DNA of 54,283 bases from Modicisalibacter coralii (GTDB lineage Bacteria > Pseudomonadota > Gammaproteobacteria > Pseudomonadales > Halomonadaceae). Position numbers and translations under genes: made by a program. The stretch spans positions 20,115 through 74,397 of the forward strand of contig NZ_QWBW01000026.1 of assembly GCF_004117855.1 (NCBI RefSeq), read 5' to 3'. The notes beneath the pieces are model-generated. The model was given only the letters and a program-made list of their open reading frames with translations, made no database searches and was not told the origin of the DNA. Below are positions 27,708-36,837 of the stretch, piece by piece. Positions within the stretch are counted from its first letter, which is position 1. Every line of letters starts with the position of its first letter.

Positions 27708-29567
27708 ATGTCGTTGTTGCCCCTGACATTCCTGTTTCCGCTCGCCGGAACCCTGATCATCTCGCTGTCGCGCGGGCGTCTCAGCCCGCGGGCCGGCGCG
27801 GTGGTCGGGGTGACCAGCGTGGGCCTGGCGGCGCTGGTCGCGGCCTGGGTCATCTGGCAGTTCCTCGCCGGTGGCCGCGAGGCGGTCGACATGACGCTGT
27901 GGACCTGGGTCGCGGTCGGCGATTTCCAGCCCACCATCGGCCTGCGTCTCGACGGCCTGTCGCTGACCATGACCGGCATCATCACCGGCGTGGGGTTCTT
28001 GATCCACTTGTTCGCCGCCTGGTACATGCAGGGCGAGGCCGGGGTGACGCGATTCTACGCCTACATGAACCTGTTCGTGTTCAGCATGATGCTGCTGGTG
28101 CTCGGCGACAACATGCTCTTGCTCTACCTGGGCTGGGAAGGCGTCGGCCTGTGCAGCTATCTGCTGATCGGCTACTACTACGAGACCGCGGCCAACGGCT
28201 GGGCGGCCTTCAAGGCATTCATCATCACCCGGCTGGGCGACGTCTTCCTGGCCATCGGGCTGTTCATGATGTTCCGGGAACTGGGCACGCTGAATATCGT
28301 CGAGCTCCTCGCCAGGGCGCCGGAGGTCTGGAGCGAGGGCGCCTGGCAGGCACAGGTGGCGGCGCTGCTGATTCTCGGCGGGGCGCTGGGCAAGTCGGCC
28401 CAGTTGCCGCTGCACACCTGGCTGGCCGACGCCATGGCCGGCCCCACTCCGGTTTCGGCGCTGATCCACGCGGCGACCATGGTCACCGCCGGGGTCTATC
28501 TGGTCGCGCGGATGCACGGCATCTTCGAGCTGGCGCCGAACGTGCTCTATCTGGTCGGGGTGATCGGGGCGCTGACGCTGCTGATGGCCGGGTTCGCCGC
28601 ACTGGCCCAGACCGACATCAAGCGCGTGCTGGCCTACTCGACGATGAGCCAGATCGGCTACATGTTCCTGGCGCTGGGCGCCGGGGCCTACCATGCGGCG
28701 ATCTTCCACCTGATGACCCACGCCTTCTTCAAGGCGCTGCTGTTCCTGTCCGCCGGGTCGGTGATCGTCAGCTGCCATCACGAGCAGGACATGCGCCGGC
28801 TGGGCGGCCTGTGGCGCCGATTGCCGCTGGCCTACATCGGTTTCGTGGTCGGCGGGGCGGCGCTGTCGGCACTGCCCCTGGTGACCGCCGGCTACTACAG
28901 CAAGGACGAGATCCTCTGGCAGGAACTGGCCGCCGGCGACAACGGGCTGCTGCTGGCCGGCCTGGTGGGGGCCCTGCTGACCTCGCTGTACACCCTGCGG
29001 CTGATCATCGGCACCTTCCACGGCGAGATGAAGAGCGACAATGCGCGCCACGCCGAACCGGGGCGCGGCCTGGTGCATGGTCTGCCGCTGGTGGTGCTGT
29101 CGGTGCTGGCGACCTTCCTCGGCGCCTGGATCCATCCGCCGCTGGAAGGCGTGTTGCCGCAGGGGGCCGGCGCCGGCGACCACGGCATGGCCCATACCGT
29201 GGTGGCCATCGTCGCCTCGGCGACCTCGGTCGCCGGGATCCTGATCGCCCTGTGGCTGTTCTTCAAGCGCTGGGACTGGCTCGCCGAGCGGGTCCAGAGC
29301 GGCTGGGAAGCGCGCCTGTGGTGGTTCTGGAACCAGGCCTGGGGCTTCGACATCGCCTACGACTGGCTGTTCGTGCGCCCCTATCGCGGCCTGACGAGGC
29401 TGCTGCGGCGCGACATCATCGATCGCATCCTGCTGCTGCCGGCCTGGCTTGCCTGGGGCCTGCATCGTGGCCTGAGCCGGACCCAGACCGGCAAGTTGCG
29501 CCTTTACGCCGGCACCATGGCCGCCGGGGCGACGCTGATCCTGATCGTGCTGGTACTGGGGGGCTGA
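27708..29567 (+). CDS. nuoL: NADH-quinone oxidoreductase subunit L
   Basis: 619-residue antiporter-like subunit at the distal end of the membrane arm, with a C-terminal lateral helix. The family blocks LLYLGWEGVGLCSYLLIGYYYE (including the channel glutamate), GKSAQLPLHTWLADAMAGPTPVSALIHAATMV and LAYSTMSQIGYM are present. Length is normal. It begins 10 bp after nuoK. Confidence 0.96.
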   Translation: MSLLPLTFLFPLAGTLIISLSRGRLSPRAGAVVGVTSVGLAALVAAWVIWQFLAGGREAVDMTLWTWVAVGDFQPTIGLRLDGLSLTMTGIITGVGFLIHLFAAWYMQGEAGVTRFYAYMNLFVFSMMLLVLGDNMLLLYLGWEGVGLCSYLLIGYYYETAANGWAAFKAFIITRLGDVFLAIGLFMMFRELGTLNIVELLARAPEVWSEGAWQAQVAALLILGGALGKSAQLPLHTWLADAMAGPTPVSALIHAATMVTAGVYLVARMHGIFELAPNVLYLVGVIGALTLLMAGFAALAQTDIKRVLAYSTMSQIGYMFLALGAGAYHAAIFHLMTHAFFKALLFLSAGSVIVSCHHEQDMRRLGGLWRRLPLAYIGFVVGGAALSALPLVTAGYYSKDEILWQELAAGDNGLLLAGLVGALLTSLYTLRLIIGTFHGEMKSDNARHAEPGRGLVHGLPLVVLSVLATFLGAWIHPPLEGVLPQGAGAGDHGMAHTVVAIVASATSVAGILIALWLFFKRWDWLAERVQSGWEARLWWFWNQAWGFDIAYDWLFVRPYRGLTRLLRRDIIDRILLLPAWLAWGLHRGLSRTQTGKLRLYAGTMAAGATLILIVLVLGG

Positions 29568-29636
29568 GACGATGACACGCAAACGACAAACGGGCGGTCT
29601 GCCGCCAAGGGTTAAACGACAGGGAATGCTCCGCTT

Positions 29637-31181
29637 ATGACGCTGCTCTGGCTGATCCTGATCCCCTTCATCGGGGGCCTGCTGTGCTGGCAGGGCGAAC
29701 GCTACGGGGGCATGGCGCCGCGCTGGATCGCGCTGGCGACCATGCTGATCGAGCTGCTGATCACGCTGGGGCTGTGGTTCCAGGGCGAGTACCACCTGCC
29801 CGGCGCCGGGACCGCCAGCGACGCGGTGCGCTGGTCGATGGAATGGCAGGTGCCGTGGATTCCGCGCTTCGGCATCAGCGTCCATCTGGCGCTCGACGGC
29901 CTGTCGCTGGTGCTGATCGCGCTGACCGGCTTCCTGGGCATGCTGGCGGTACTCTGCTCCTGGAACGAGATCGTCAAGCGCGTCGGCTTCTTCCACCTCA
30001 ACCTGCTGTGGATTCTCGGCGGCGTGGTCGGGGTTTTCCTGTCGATCGACCTGTTCCTGTTCTTCTTCTTCTGGGAAATGATGCTGGTGCCGATGTACTT
30101 CCTGATCGCGCTGTGGGGGCACAGCGGCTCGGAAGGGCGCACCCGCATCCGCGCGGCCACCAAGTTCTTCATCTACACCCAGGCCAGCGGCCTGTTGATG
30201 CTGGTGTCGATCCTGGGGCTGGTGTTCGCTCATCACGCCAACACCGGCGAGTATTCCTTCGAATACGCGACACTGATGCAGACGCCGCTGTCCGACAACG
30301 TGGCGATGTGGCTGATGCTGGGCTTCTTCGTCGCCTTCGCCGTCAAGCTGCCGGTGGTGCCGGTGCATGGCTGGCTGCCCGATGCCCACGCCCAGGCGCC
30401 CACCGCGGGCAGCGTCGATCTGGCGGGGATCCTGCTCAAGACCGCGGCCTACGGCATGCTGCGCTTCGCGCTGCCGCTGTTTCCCGAGGCATCCCAGGCG
30501 TTCGCCCCGGTGGCGATGACCCTGGGGTTGATCGGCATCTTCTACGGCGCGGTGCTGGCCTGCGGTCAGCAGGACGTCAAGCGGCTGATCGCCTATACCA
30601 GCATTGCCCACATGGGTTTCGTGCTGATCGGCATCTACGCCGGTACCGAATTGGCACTGCAGGGCGTGGTGCTGATGATGGTGGCGCACGCCTTCTCGGC
30701 GGCCGGGCTGTTCATTCTCAGCGGCCAGCTCTACGAACGCCTGTTCACCCGCGACATGCGCGAGATGGGCGGCCTGTGGGGGCGCACGGGCAGCCTGCCC
30801 GGTTTCTCGCTGTGCTTCGTCGCCGCCTCGCTGGGCATGCCGGGCACCGCCAACTTCCTCGGCGAGTTCCTGATCCTGTTCGGCAGCTTCCCGGTGGCGC
30901 CCTGGACCGTGGCGATCGCCAGCTTCGGCTTCCTGCTGGCGGCGGTCTATGCCCTGCTGTTGATGCAGCGCGTGTATTTCGGCCCGCCGAAGGCAGAGGG
31001 GCTGTTCGCCGATCTCGACCGCCGCGAGTACCTGATGATGCTGTCGCTGCTGGGGCTGGTGCTGCTCTTCGGGCTCTATCCCCAGCCACTGCTGGACACC
31101 ACCAGCGCGGCCATGGGTGAAGTCGAGCGTCTGTTCACGGCGGTATCACAGTCGTCCACTCTGCTGACGGGGGCACCATGA
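29637..31181 (+). CDS. nuoM: NADH-quinone oxidoreductase subunit M
   Basis: 514-residue antiporter-like proton-pumping subunit. It shows FFFWEMMLVPMYFLIALWG with the key glutamate, VKLPVVPVHGWLPDAHAQAPTAGSV and LIAYTSIAHMGFVLIG. The 69-bp spacer before it is the longest in the distal half of the operon and contains a small GGCGG/CCGCC hairpin (29593-29606) without a T tract. Overlaps nuoN by four bases. Confidence 0.96.
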   Translation: MTLLWLILIPFIGGLLCWQGERYGGMAPRWIALATMLIELLITLGLWFQGEYHLPGAGTASDAVRWSMEWQVPWIPRFGISVHLALDGLSLVLIALTGFLGMLAVLCSWNEIVKRVGFFHLNLLWILGGVVGVFLSIDLFLFFFFWEMMLVPMYFLIALWGHSGSEGRTRIRAATKFFIYTQASGLLMLVSILGLVFAHHANTGEYSFEYATLMQTPLSDNVAMWLMLGFFVAFAVKLPVVPVHGWLPDAHAQAPTAGSVDLAGILLKTAAYGMLRFALPLFPEASQAFAPVAMTLGLIGIFYGAVLACGQQDVKRLIAYTSIAHMGFVLIGIYAGTELALQGVVLMMVAHAFSAAGLFILSGQLYERLFTRDMREMGGLWGRTGSLPGFSLCFVAASLGMPGTANFLGEFLILFGSFPVAPWTVAIASFGFLLAAVYALLLMQRVYFGPPKAEGLFADLDRREYLMMLSLLGLVLLFGLYPQPLLDTTSAAMGEVERLFTAVSQSSTLLTGAP

Positions 31182-32632
31182 CCTTGACCGCGACGCATTT
31201 GCTGGCGCTTGCGCCGCTGATTCTGGTCTGCGCCACGGCCATCGTGGTGATGCTGGGTATCGCCTGGCGGCGTCACCACACCGGAAGCGCCATCGTCACC
31301 GTGGTGGGGCTCAACCTGGCGTTGCTTTCGTTGTTTGGCGTATGGCAACTGGCCCCGCTCGAGACGCCGATGCTGGCGATCGACGGTCTGGCGATCCTCG
31401 CCGCGGCGCTGATCCTGATCGCCGCGCTGGCCTGCGCGACACTGGCGCACGCCTACCTGGAGCAGTTCGACGACCAGCGCGAGGAGTTCTACCTGCTGCT
31501 GCTGTGTTCCACGGCGGGCGGTCTGGTGCTGTCGGCGAGCACCCATCTGGCGACGCTGTTCTTCGGTCTGGAGTTGGTCTCGATGCCGCTCTACGGGATG
31601 CTCGCCTACACCTACCGGGCGCGCCGCTCGCTGGAGGCGGGGATCAAGTACCTGGTGCTGTCGGCGGCGGCGACCACCTTCCTGCTGTTCGGCATGGCGC
31701 TGCTCTACGCCGAGACCGGCCACCTGGACATCGCCGGCCTGGTCGACAGCGCCGCCGGCGGTATCGGTGCCTGGGGCCTGGCGGGGGCGGCGCTGGTGAT
31801 CGTGGGGCTGGGCTTCAAGCTCTCGGTGGTGCCTTTCCACCTGTGGACGCCCGACGTCTACGAGGGCGGCCCCGGGCCGGCGACCACCTTCCTGGCCTCG
31901 GCCAGCAAGGTGGCGGTGTTCGCGGTACTGTTGCGTCTGGTGATGAGCGCCCCGGCCTTCCAGAGCGACTGGCTGCACGGCGTGCTGGCGGTGCTGGCGG
32001 TCGTCACCATGCTGGTCGGCAACCTGCTGGCGGTGACCCAGTCCAACCTCAAGCGCCTGCTGGGCTATTCATCGATCGCTCACTTCGGCTATCTGCTCAC
32101 CGCGCTGGTGATCGGTGAAGGACTGTCCATCGAGGCGACCGGGGTCTACCTGGTCACCTACATGCTCACCACGCTGGGCGCCTTCGGGGTGGTCACGCTG
32201 ATCTCGAGTCCCTACAGCGGTGAGGATGCTGCCGCGCTGCACCACTACCGTGGGCTGTTCTGGCGGCGCCCCTACCTGACGGCGGTGCTGACGATCACCA
32301 TGCTGTCGATGGCGGGCATTCCCTTCACCGCCGGCTTCATCGGCAAGTTCTACATCATCGCCCTGGGCGTCGAGGCGGGGCGCTGGTGGCTGGTCGGCGC
32401 GGTGATCGTCGGCAGCGCCATCGGGCTCTACTACTACCTGCGCGTGATGGTCACCCTGTACCTGGCGGAAGCCGGCATGCAGCGCCGCGATGCGCCCGAA
32501 AACTGGGCGATCCAGGCCGGCGGCGTGATGGTGCTTGGCGCGGCGGTGCTGGTGATCCTGCTGGGGATCTACCCGGCGCCGATGATCGACTGGGTGCGCG
32601 TGATGAGTTCGGCGATGCTCGGGGTGGGCTGA
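31178..32632 (+). CDS. nuoN: NADH-quinone oxidoreductase subunit N
   Basis: 484-residue antiporter-like subunit, last gene of the operon. It carries FFGLELVSMPLYGMLAY, GLGFKLSVVPFHLWTPDVYEGGP and LLGYSSIAHFGYLL, the family's channel and quinone-arm blocks. About fourteen helices. The operon terminator lies 46 bp downstream. Confidence 0.96.
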   Translation: MTLTATHLLALAPLILVCATAIVVMLGIAWRRHHTGSAIVTVVGLNLALLSLFGVWQLAPLETPMLAIDGLAILAAALILIAALACATLAHAYLEQFDDQREEFYLLLLCSTAGGLVLSASTHLATLFFGLELVSMPLYGMLAYTYRARRSLEAGIKYLVLSAAATTFLLFGMALLYAETGHLDIAGLVDSAAGGIGAWGLAGAALVIVGLGFKLSVVPFHLWTPDVYEGGPGPATTFLASASKVAVFAVLLRLVMSAPAFQSDWLHGVLAVLAVVTMLVGNLLAVTQSNLKRLLGYSSIAHFGYLLTALVIGEGLSIEATGVYLVTYMLTTLGAFGVVTLISSPYSGEDAAALHHYRGLFWRRPYLTAVLTITMLSMAGIPFTAGFIGKFYIIALGVEAGRWWLVGAVIVGSAIGLYYYLRVMVTLYLAEAGMQRRDAPENWAIQAGGVMVLGAAVLVILLGIYPAPMIDWVRVMSSAMLGVG

Positions 32633-32677
32633 GTATCGCCGGTGGTGTGGCAAGCGTGCCGCGAGAGATAGCCTGAA

Positions 32678-32714
32678 CAAAACACCCCGCGTCCCATGGG
32701 CGCGGGGTGTTTTG
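32678..32714. terminator. bidirectional intrinsic terminator between nuoN and dctP2
   Basis: Fourteen-base perfect stem CAAAACACCCCGCG/CGCGGGGTGTTTTG with a nine-base loop (32692-32700). The stem ends in A's on one side and T's on the other, so it works as an intrinsic terminator in both directions, for the nuo operon and for the second TRAP operon. Confidence 0.92.
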
Positions 32715-32724
32715 TGGTTGCCGG

Positions 32725-33825
32725 TCAGTCCTGCGTGGTGTCGCCCTCGGGGTTGCGGGCGTTGTAGTAGGCCTGTTCGGAAATCGCGTGGTAGTTCTCC
32801 ACCTTGTCCTGGAAGGTGCTGTAGGAGTCGTAGATCTTCTTGGCCATGGGATCGGAGGCGGCGAGTTCCGAGACCACCTGTGCCGAGAGTTCCTTGGCCT
32901 TGGCGAGCACGTCGTCCGGGAAACGCTTGAGCACCACGTCGTGCTCCTCGACCAGCGTCTTGAGCGCGTCGTTGTTGCGAGCGGTGTACTCGTCGAGCAC
33001 CGACTGGTTGACGTCGGCGACGGCACTGCGCAGGATCGCCTGCAGGTCGGCGGGCAGCGATTCCATGGCCTGCTGATTGACGATCGCCTCGAACATCACC
33101 GTGGGCTCGTGCCAGCCCGGATAGTAGTAGTAATCCGCCGCCTGGTAGAGGCCGAAGGCCAGGTCGTTGTAGGGCCCGATCCACTCGGTGGCATCGATGG
33201 CGCCGGATTGCAGGGAGGTGAAGATCTCGCCGCCGGGCATGTTGACGATCGCCACGCCCATGCGGTTCATCACCTCGCCGCCGAGCCCCGGCATGCGCAT
33301 CTTGAGGCCCTCGAGGTCGGCGACCGAATTGATCTCCTTGTTGTACCAGCCGCCCATCTGCACGCCGGACGCGCCGGCGACCATGACCTCCACGCCGAAC
33401 GGCTCGTAGACCTCGTTCCAGAGATCCATGCCGCCGCCGTACTGCAACCAGGCGTTCATTTCCTGGGCATTCATGCCGAACGGCACCGCGGCGAAGAACT
33501 GCGCCGCCGGCACCTTGCCTTTCCAGTAGTAGGAGGCCGAGTGGCCCATTTCGGCGGTACCCTCGGAAACCGCGTCGAAGACCTCGAAGCCCGGCACCAG
33601 CTGGCCGGCGCCGTAGACGTCGATGGTCAGGCGGCCGTCGGACATCTCGTCGACCAGCTTGGCGAGACGTTCCGGCCCCTGCCCCACGCCGGGGAAGTTC
33701 TTGGGCCACGAGGTGACCATCTTCCAGTGATAGCTGTCCTGGGCCTGGGCGGTACCGGTGAGGCTCATCAGCCCGGTGACGGCGGCCGCCAGGGCCACGG
33801 CGGAGACTAGCGCGTTACGTTGCAT
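32725..33825 (-). CDS. TRAP transporter binding subunit, TakP-like (2-oxo acid type)
   Basis: 366-residue periplasmic protein with a signal peptide ending near residue 28 (GTAQA-QDS). WKMVTSWPKNFPGVGQGPERLAKLVDEMSDG, the GAGQLVPGFEVFDAVSEGTAEMGHSASYYW block and GAIDATEWIGPYNDLAFG are the hallmarks of the TakP subgroup, whose Rhodobacter member binds 2-oxo acids with Na+. The exact ligand here is not proven. AGGGGAACG precedes the ATG at 33825 on the minus strand. It is the last gene of the dctQ2-dctM2-dctP2 order, separated from dctM2 by 98 bp, unlike the common P-Q-M order. Confidence 0.86.
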   Translation of the reverse strand: MQRNALVSAVALAAAVTGLMSLTGTAQAQDSYHWKMVTSWPKNFPGVGQGPERLAKLVDEMSDGRLTIDVYGAGQLVPGFEVFDAVSEGTAEMGHSASYYWKGKVPAAQFFAAVPFGMNAQEMNAWLQYGGGMDLWNEVYEPFGVEVMVAGASGVQMGGWYNKEINSVADLEGLKMRMPGLGGEVMNRMGVAIVNMPGGEIFTSLQSGAIDATEWIGPYNDLAFGLYQAADYYYYPGWHEPTVMFEAIVNQQAMESLPADLQAILRSAVADVNQSVLDEYTARNNDALKTLVEEHDVVLKRFPDDVLAKAKELSAQVVSELAASDPMAKKIYDSYSTFQDKVENYHAISEQAYYNARNPEGDTTQD

Positions 33826-33923
33826 GGTGTCGTTCCCCTTTGTTGTTGCGTGCGCGCCGGGGGGCGCGCGGTTTGTGGCGGACGGGGGTCGCCCGTCCGG
33901 AAAACACCGATGAATCGTGACTC

Positions 33924-35330
33924 CTACTTGAACTGGTCGGGCAACCAGGTGGCCAGTTCGGGGATGAAGGACAGGGCGACGAGCATGGCGAGCTGCAGCA
34001 CGATGAAAGGCACCACTCCGCGATAGATGGCGGTGGTGGGCACCGACGCCGGCGCCACGCCGCGCAGGTAGAACAGGGCGAAGCCGAACGGCGGGGTCAG
34101 GAAGGAGGTCTGCAGGTTGATGGCGATCATGATCCCCAGCCACACCGGGTCGAGCCCCATGGCCAGCAGTACCGGCCCGACGATGGGCACCACCACGAAG
34201 GTGATCTCGATGAAGTCGAGGATGAAGCCCAGGAAGAAGATCACCAGCATGACGATGATCGTCGCGCCGACCACGCCGCCGGGCATGTGGTCGAACAGGT
34301 CCTTGACCAGCTCCTCGCCGCCGTAGGCGCGGAACACCAGCGAGAACAGCGCCGCACCGATCAGGATCAGGAACACCATGGTGGTGACGTGGGTGGTCGA
34401 GCGCACCACGTCGGTGAGGGTGGCGAGATCCAGCTTGCGGTAGGCGATGGCCAGCACCAGGGCGCCGAAGGCACCGACCGCCGAGGCCTCGGTGGGCGTG
34501 GCGAAGCCGCCGAGAATCGAACCGAGCACGGCGACGATCAGCGCCAGCGGGGGCACCAGCCCCTTGAGCAGCAGCGTGGTCAGCCCGCCCTGATGGCCGA
34601 GTTCGTCCATCAGTTCGCGGCGATCGGCCGGCGGCGCGGACTCGGGTTTCAGCCAGGCGATGAACGCCACGTAGGCGATGTACAGCACCACCAGGATCAT
34701 CCCCGGCACCAGGGCGCCGATGAACAGATCGCCCACCGAGACGGTCTTGGGGCTCCAGATACCCATCGACAGCTGGGCCTGCTGGTAGGCCGAGGAAAGC
34801 ACGTCGCCCAGCAGCACCAGGGCGATCGACGGCGGGATGATCTGGCCCAGGGTGCCGGTGGCGCAGATCGTGCCGGTGGCCAGCGACTGGCTGTAGCCGC
34901 GCTTGAGCATGGTCGGCAGCGACAACAGTCCCATGGTCACCACGGTGGCGCCGACGATGCCGGTCGAGGCGGCCAGCAGCATGCCGACGATGGTCACCGA
35001 TATGCCCAGCCCGCCGCGCAGCGAGCCGAACAGCAGCGCCATGGCGTCGAGCAGGGTCTCGGCGACCTTGGACTTTTCCAGCAGCACGCCCATCAGCACG
35101 AACAGCGGTACCGCCAGCAGCGTCTGGTTGGTCATGATGCCGTAGAGGCGGTTGGGGAAGGCCGACAGGAAACTGGCATCGAAGTTGGCATCGATACCCA
35201 GCGACTCGAGGCCCATCCCGAGGCCGGCGAAGGCCAGCGAGGTACCGGCGAGCGTCAGCGCCACCGGATAGCCGAGCATCAGCACGGCGCAGATCAGTGC
35301 GAAGAGCACCAGCGGCATGAACTCCAGCAT
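33924..35330 (-). CDS. TRAP transporter large permease (second system)
   Basis: 468-residue DctM-type membrane channel, larger than the first system's by about 40 residues. The family blocks ASTGIVGATVVTMGLLSLPTMLKRGY, GTLGQIIPPSIALVLLGD and GGFATPTEASAVGAFGALVLAI are present. An insertion of about 30 residues near 185-215 (SSAYQQAQLSMGIWSPKTVS) is typical of the TakP-linked subgroup. GAGGAG lies just before the ATG, which overlaps the dctQ2 stop by one base (TGATG), so the two are translationally coupled. Confidence 0.9.
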   Translation of the reverse strand: MLEFMPLVLFALICAVLMLGYPVALTLAGTSLAFAGLGMGLESLGIDANFDASFLSAFPNRLYGIMTNQTLLAVPLFVLMGVLLEKSKVAETLLDAMALLFGSLRGGLGISVTIVGMLLAASTGIVGATVVTMGLLSLPTMLKRGYSQSLATGTICATGTLGQIIPPSIALVLLGDVLSSAYQQAQLSMGIWSPKTVSVGDLFIGALVPGMILVVLYIAYVAFIAWLKPESAPPADRRELMDELGHQGGLTTLLLKGLVPPLALIVAVLGSILGGFATPTEASAVGAFGALVLAIAYRKLDLATLTDVVRSTTHVTTMVFLILIGAALFSLVFRAYGGEELVKDLFDHMPGGVVGATIIVMLVIFFLGFILDFIEITFVVVPIVGPVLLAMGLDPVWLGIMIAINLQTSFLTPPFGFALFYLRGVAPASVPTTAIYRGVVPFIVLQLAMLVALSFIPELATWLPDQFK

Positions 35331-35887
35331 CAGACGCGCTCCTCGGTATGGTCGTGCTCGGGTTGCGGCGGGATGCGCCCGGCGATGACCAGCGCCTTGC
35401 GGATGATCTCGGCGATGCCCTGGACGATCATCAACCCGGCGAACAGCGGGATCAGCGTCTTGAGCAGGAAGACCGCGGGGATGCCGCCGGTGTCCGGCGA
35501 GCCCTCGAGGATCGACCAGGACTTGCCGACGTAACCCAGGCTGGTGAGGATCACGAAACTCATGAAGGGAATCAGCAGCAGCAGGGTGCCGAGCAGGTCG
35601 ATCCAGGCCTGCTTTCGTGGCGAGAAGTTGCGATAGAAGATGTCCACGCGCACGTGGCCGTCATGCTTGAGCGTGAAGGACGCGGCGAGCATGAACAGCA
35701 CGGCGTGCATGTACATCACCGATTCCTGCACGGGGATGCTGTTGAAGTTGAAGACATAGCGCAGCACGACCACCAGGAACTGGATCAGCATCATCGCCAT
35801 GACCAGCCAGGCGAGCGCCTTGCCCAGCCGTTCGGTGATGGCGTCGATCCAGGCCAGGGGGGCTGGCAGGTGCGAACCTCGATTCAT
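35330..35887 (-). CDS. TRAP transporter small permease (second system)
   Basis: 185-residue DctQ-type subunit with four helices; shows RYVFNFNSIPVQESVMYMHAVLFMLAASFTLKHDGHVRVDIFY, which is diagnostic of the family. First gene of its operon; AGCGAGGG precedes the ATG on the minus strand. The 138-bp region upstream (35888-36025) holds an inverted repeat CGTCACG/CGTGACG (35933-35971) that may end the preceding gene's transcript or lie in this operon's leader. Confidence 0.87.
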   Translation of the reverse strand: MNRGSHLPAPLAWIDAITERLGKALAWLVMAMMLIQFLVVVLRYVFNFNSIPVQESVMYMHAVLFMLAASFTLKHDGHVRVDIFYRNFSPRKQAWIDLLGTLLLLIPFMSFVILTSLGYVGKSWSILEGSPDTGGIPAVFLLKTLIPLFAGLMIVQGIAEIIRKALVIAGRIPPQPEHDHTEERV

Positions 35888-36025
35888 GGAACCCTCGCTT
35901 TACGTGGCGTTGTTGCCGAGTTTTCTTCGTATCGTCACGGCGGCCGCCGGCTTTAACGGCGACGCGTGACGAAGCCACGCCGGAATGGCGTCAGGTTGCC
36001 GTGTGGCGGGGGCGACGACAATGGA

Positions 36026-36835
36026 TCATTGGTCTGACAGGATCCCCATCGCCTGCCGGCAACGTGCCGGCGGATGGATGTCGACGGCCAGGGGGAGGTG
36101 ATCGGAAAACAGCTGGTCGAGGACCTGCAGGTTGTCCGCCTTCAGGGACGACGACACGAGAATGTGATCCAGGGCCCGGCGTGGCTGCCAGGAAGGATAA
36201 CTCAACAGCGGGCGTACCGGGTCGAGCGGCAACGAGGTTCGAAAGCGGGTGTGCCCGTGGAGCTGCTCCGGCGAGCAGTTGAGATCGCCCATCACCACCA
36301 CGTGCTCGAGCGGCGCGATCAACTCGCTCAGGTAGTCGAGCTGACGGACGCGGCCGCGATGACTGAGCGCCAGGTGGGCGATGAACACGTGCAGGGCTTC
36401 GGGGCCGTCGCCGTAGCGCACGTGAAGGGCGCCGCGGCCGGGCAGGGTACCCGGCAGACGGTGCTCCTCGATGCGCGAGGGCGTGAAGCGGGACAGCAGC
36501 CCGTTGCTGTGCTGGGCGACCCGGCCCAGGTTGCGGTTGAGCTGCTTGTAGTGATTGGGAAAGCCGGCGTGCTGGGCCAGGTAGGCGACCTGGTCGACGT
36601 TGCCCGAGCGGAAGCTGCCGCCATCGACCTCCTGGAGGCCGATGATGTCGTAGCCCTTGAGCACCTCGCCGATCAGGTCCAGGCGCCGCTGGCGGCTGGG
36701 GTGCGGCAACAGGTGCTGCCAGCTGCGGGTAAGATAGTGGTGATAGGCCGAGGTCTGGATGCCGACCTGCAGGTTGAACGTCACCAGCCGCAGCCTGTCT
36801 GCGCGATCCGTACGGGCAGCGCGCGCCGACTCCAT
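36026..36835 (-). CDS. endonuclease/exonuclease/phosphatase (EEP) family protein
   Basis: 269-residue member of the EEP metallo-phosphohydrolase superfamily. Catalytic motifs are visible in order: TFNLQ (N-terminal Asn), GLQEVD (metal Glu), IAHLALS, MGDLNC (Asp/Asn), LDHILVS and SDHLPL (terminal Asp-His). Members cut DNA, RNA or phospholipids, and the substrate here cannot be told. No signal peptide is seen. The ATG at 36835 starts 2 bases after the dsbA stop codon on the same strand, so the two are co-transcribed. This dsbA-EEP adjacency is also seen in pseudomonads. Confidence 0.85.
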   Translation of the reverse strand: MESARAARTDRADRLRLVTFNLQVGIQTSAYHHYLTRSWQHLLPHPSRQRRLDLIGEVLKGYDIIGLQEVDGGSFRSGNVDQVAYLAQHAGFPNHYKQLNRNLGRVAQHSNGLLSRFTPSRIEEHRLPGTLPGRGALHVRYGDGPEALHVFIAHLALSHRGRVRQLDYLSELIAPLEHVVVMGDLNCSPEQLHGHTRFRTSLPLDPVRPLLSYPSWQPRRALDHILVSSSLKADNLQVLDQLFSDHLPLAVDIHPPARCRQAMGILSDQ

Positions 36836-36837
36836 GC

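Noticed and set aside
29568-29636. Terminator between nuoL and nuoM
   Set aside because: The only hairpin (GGCGG/CCGCC) is short and lacks a T tract; nuoM and nuoN need the same transcript.
27654-30689. A 1011-codon minus-strand open frame opposite nuoL-nuoM
   Set aside because: Dense in H, Q and R with no domain sense; explained by third-position GC bias of the real genes on the plus strand.
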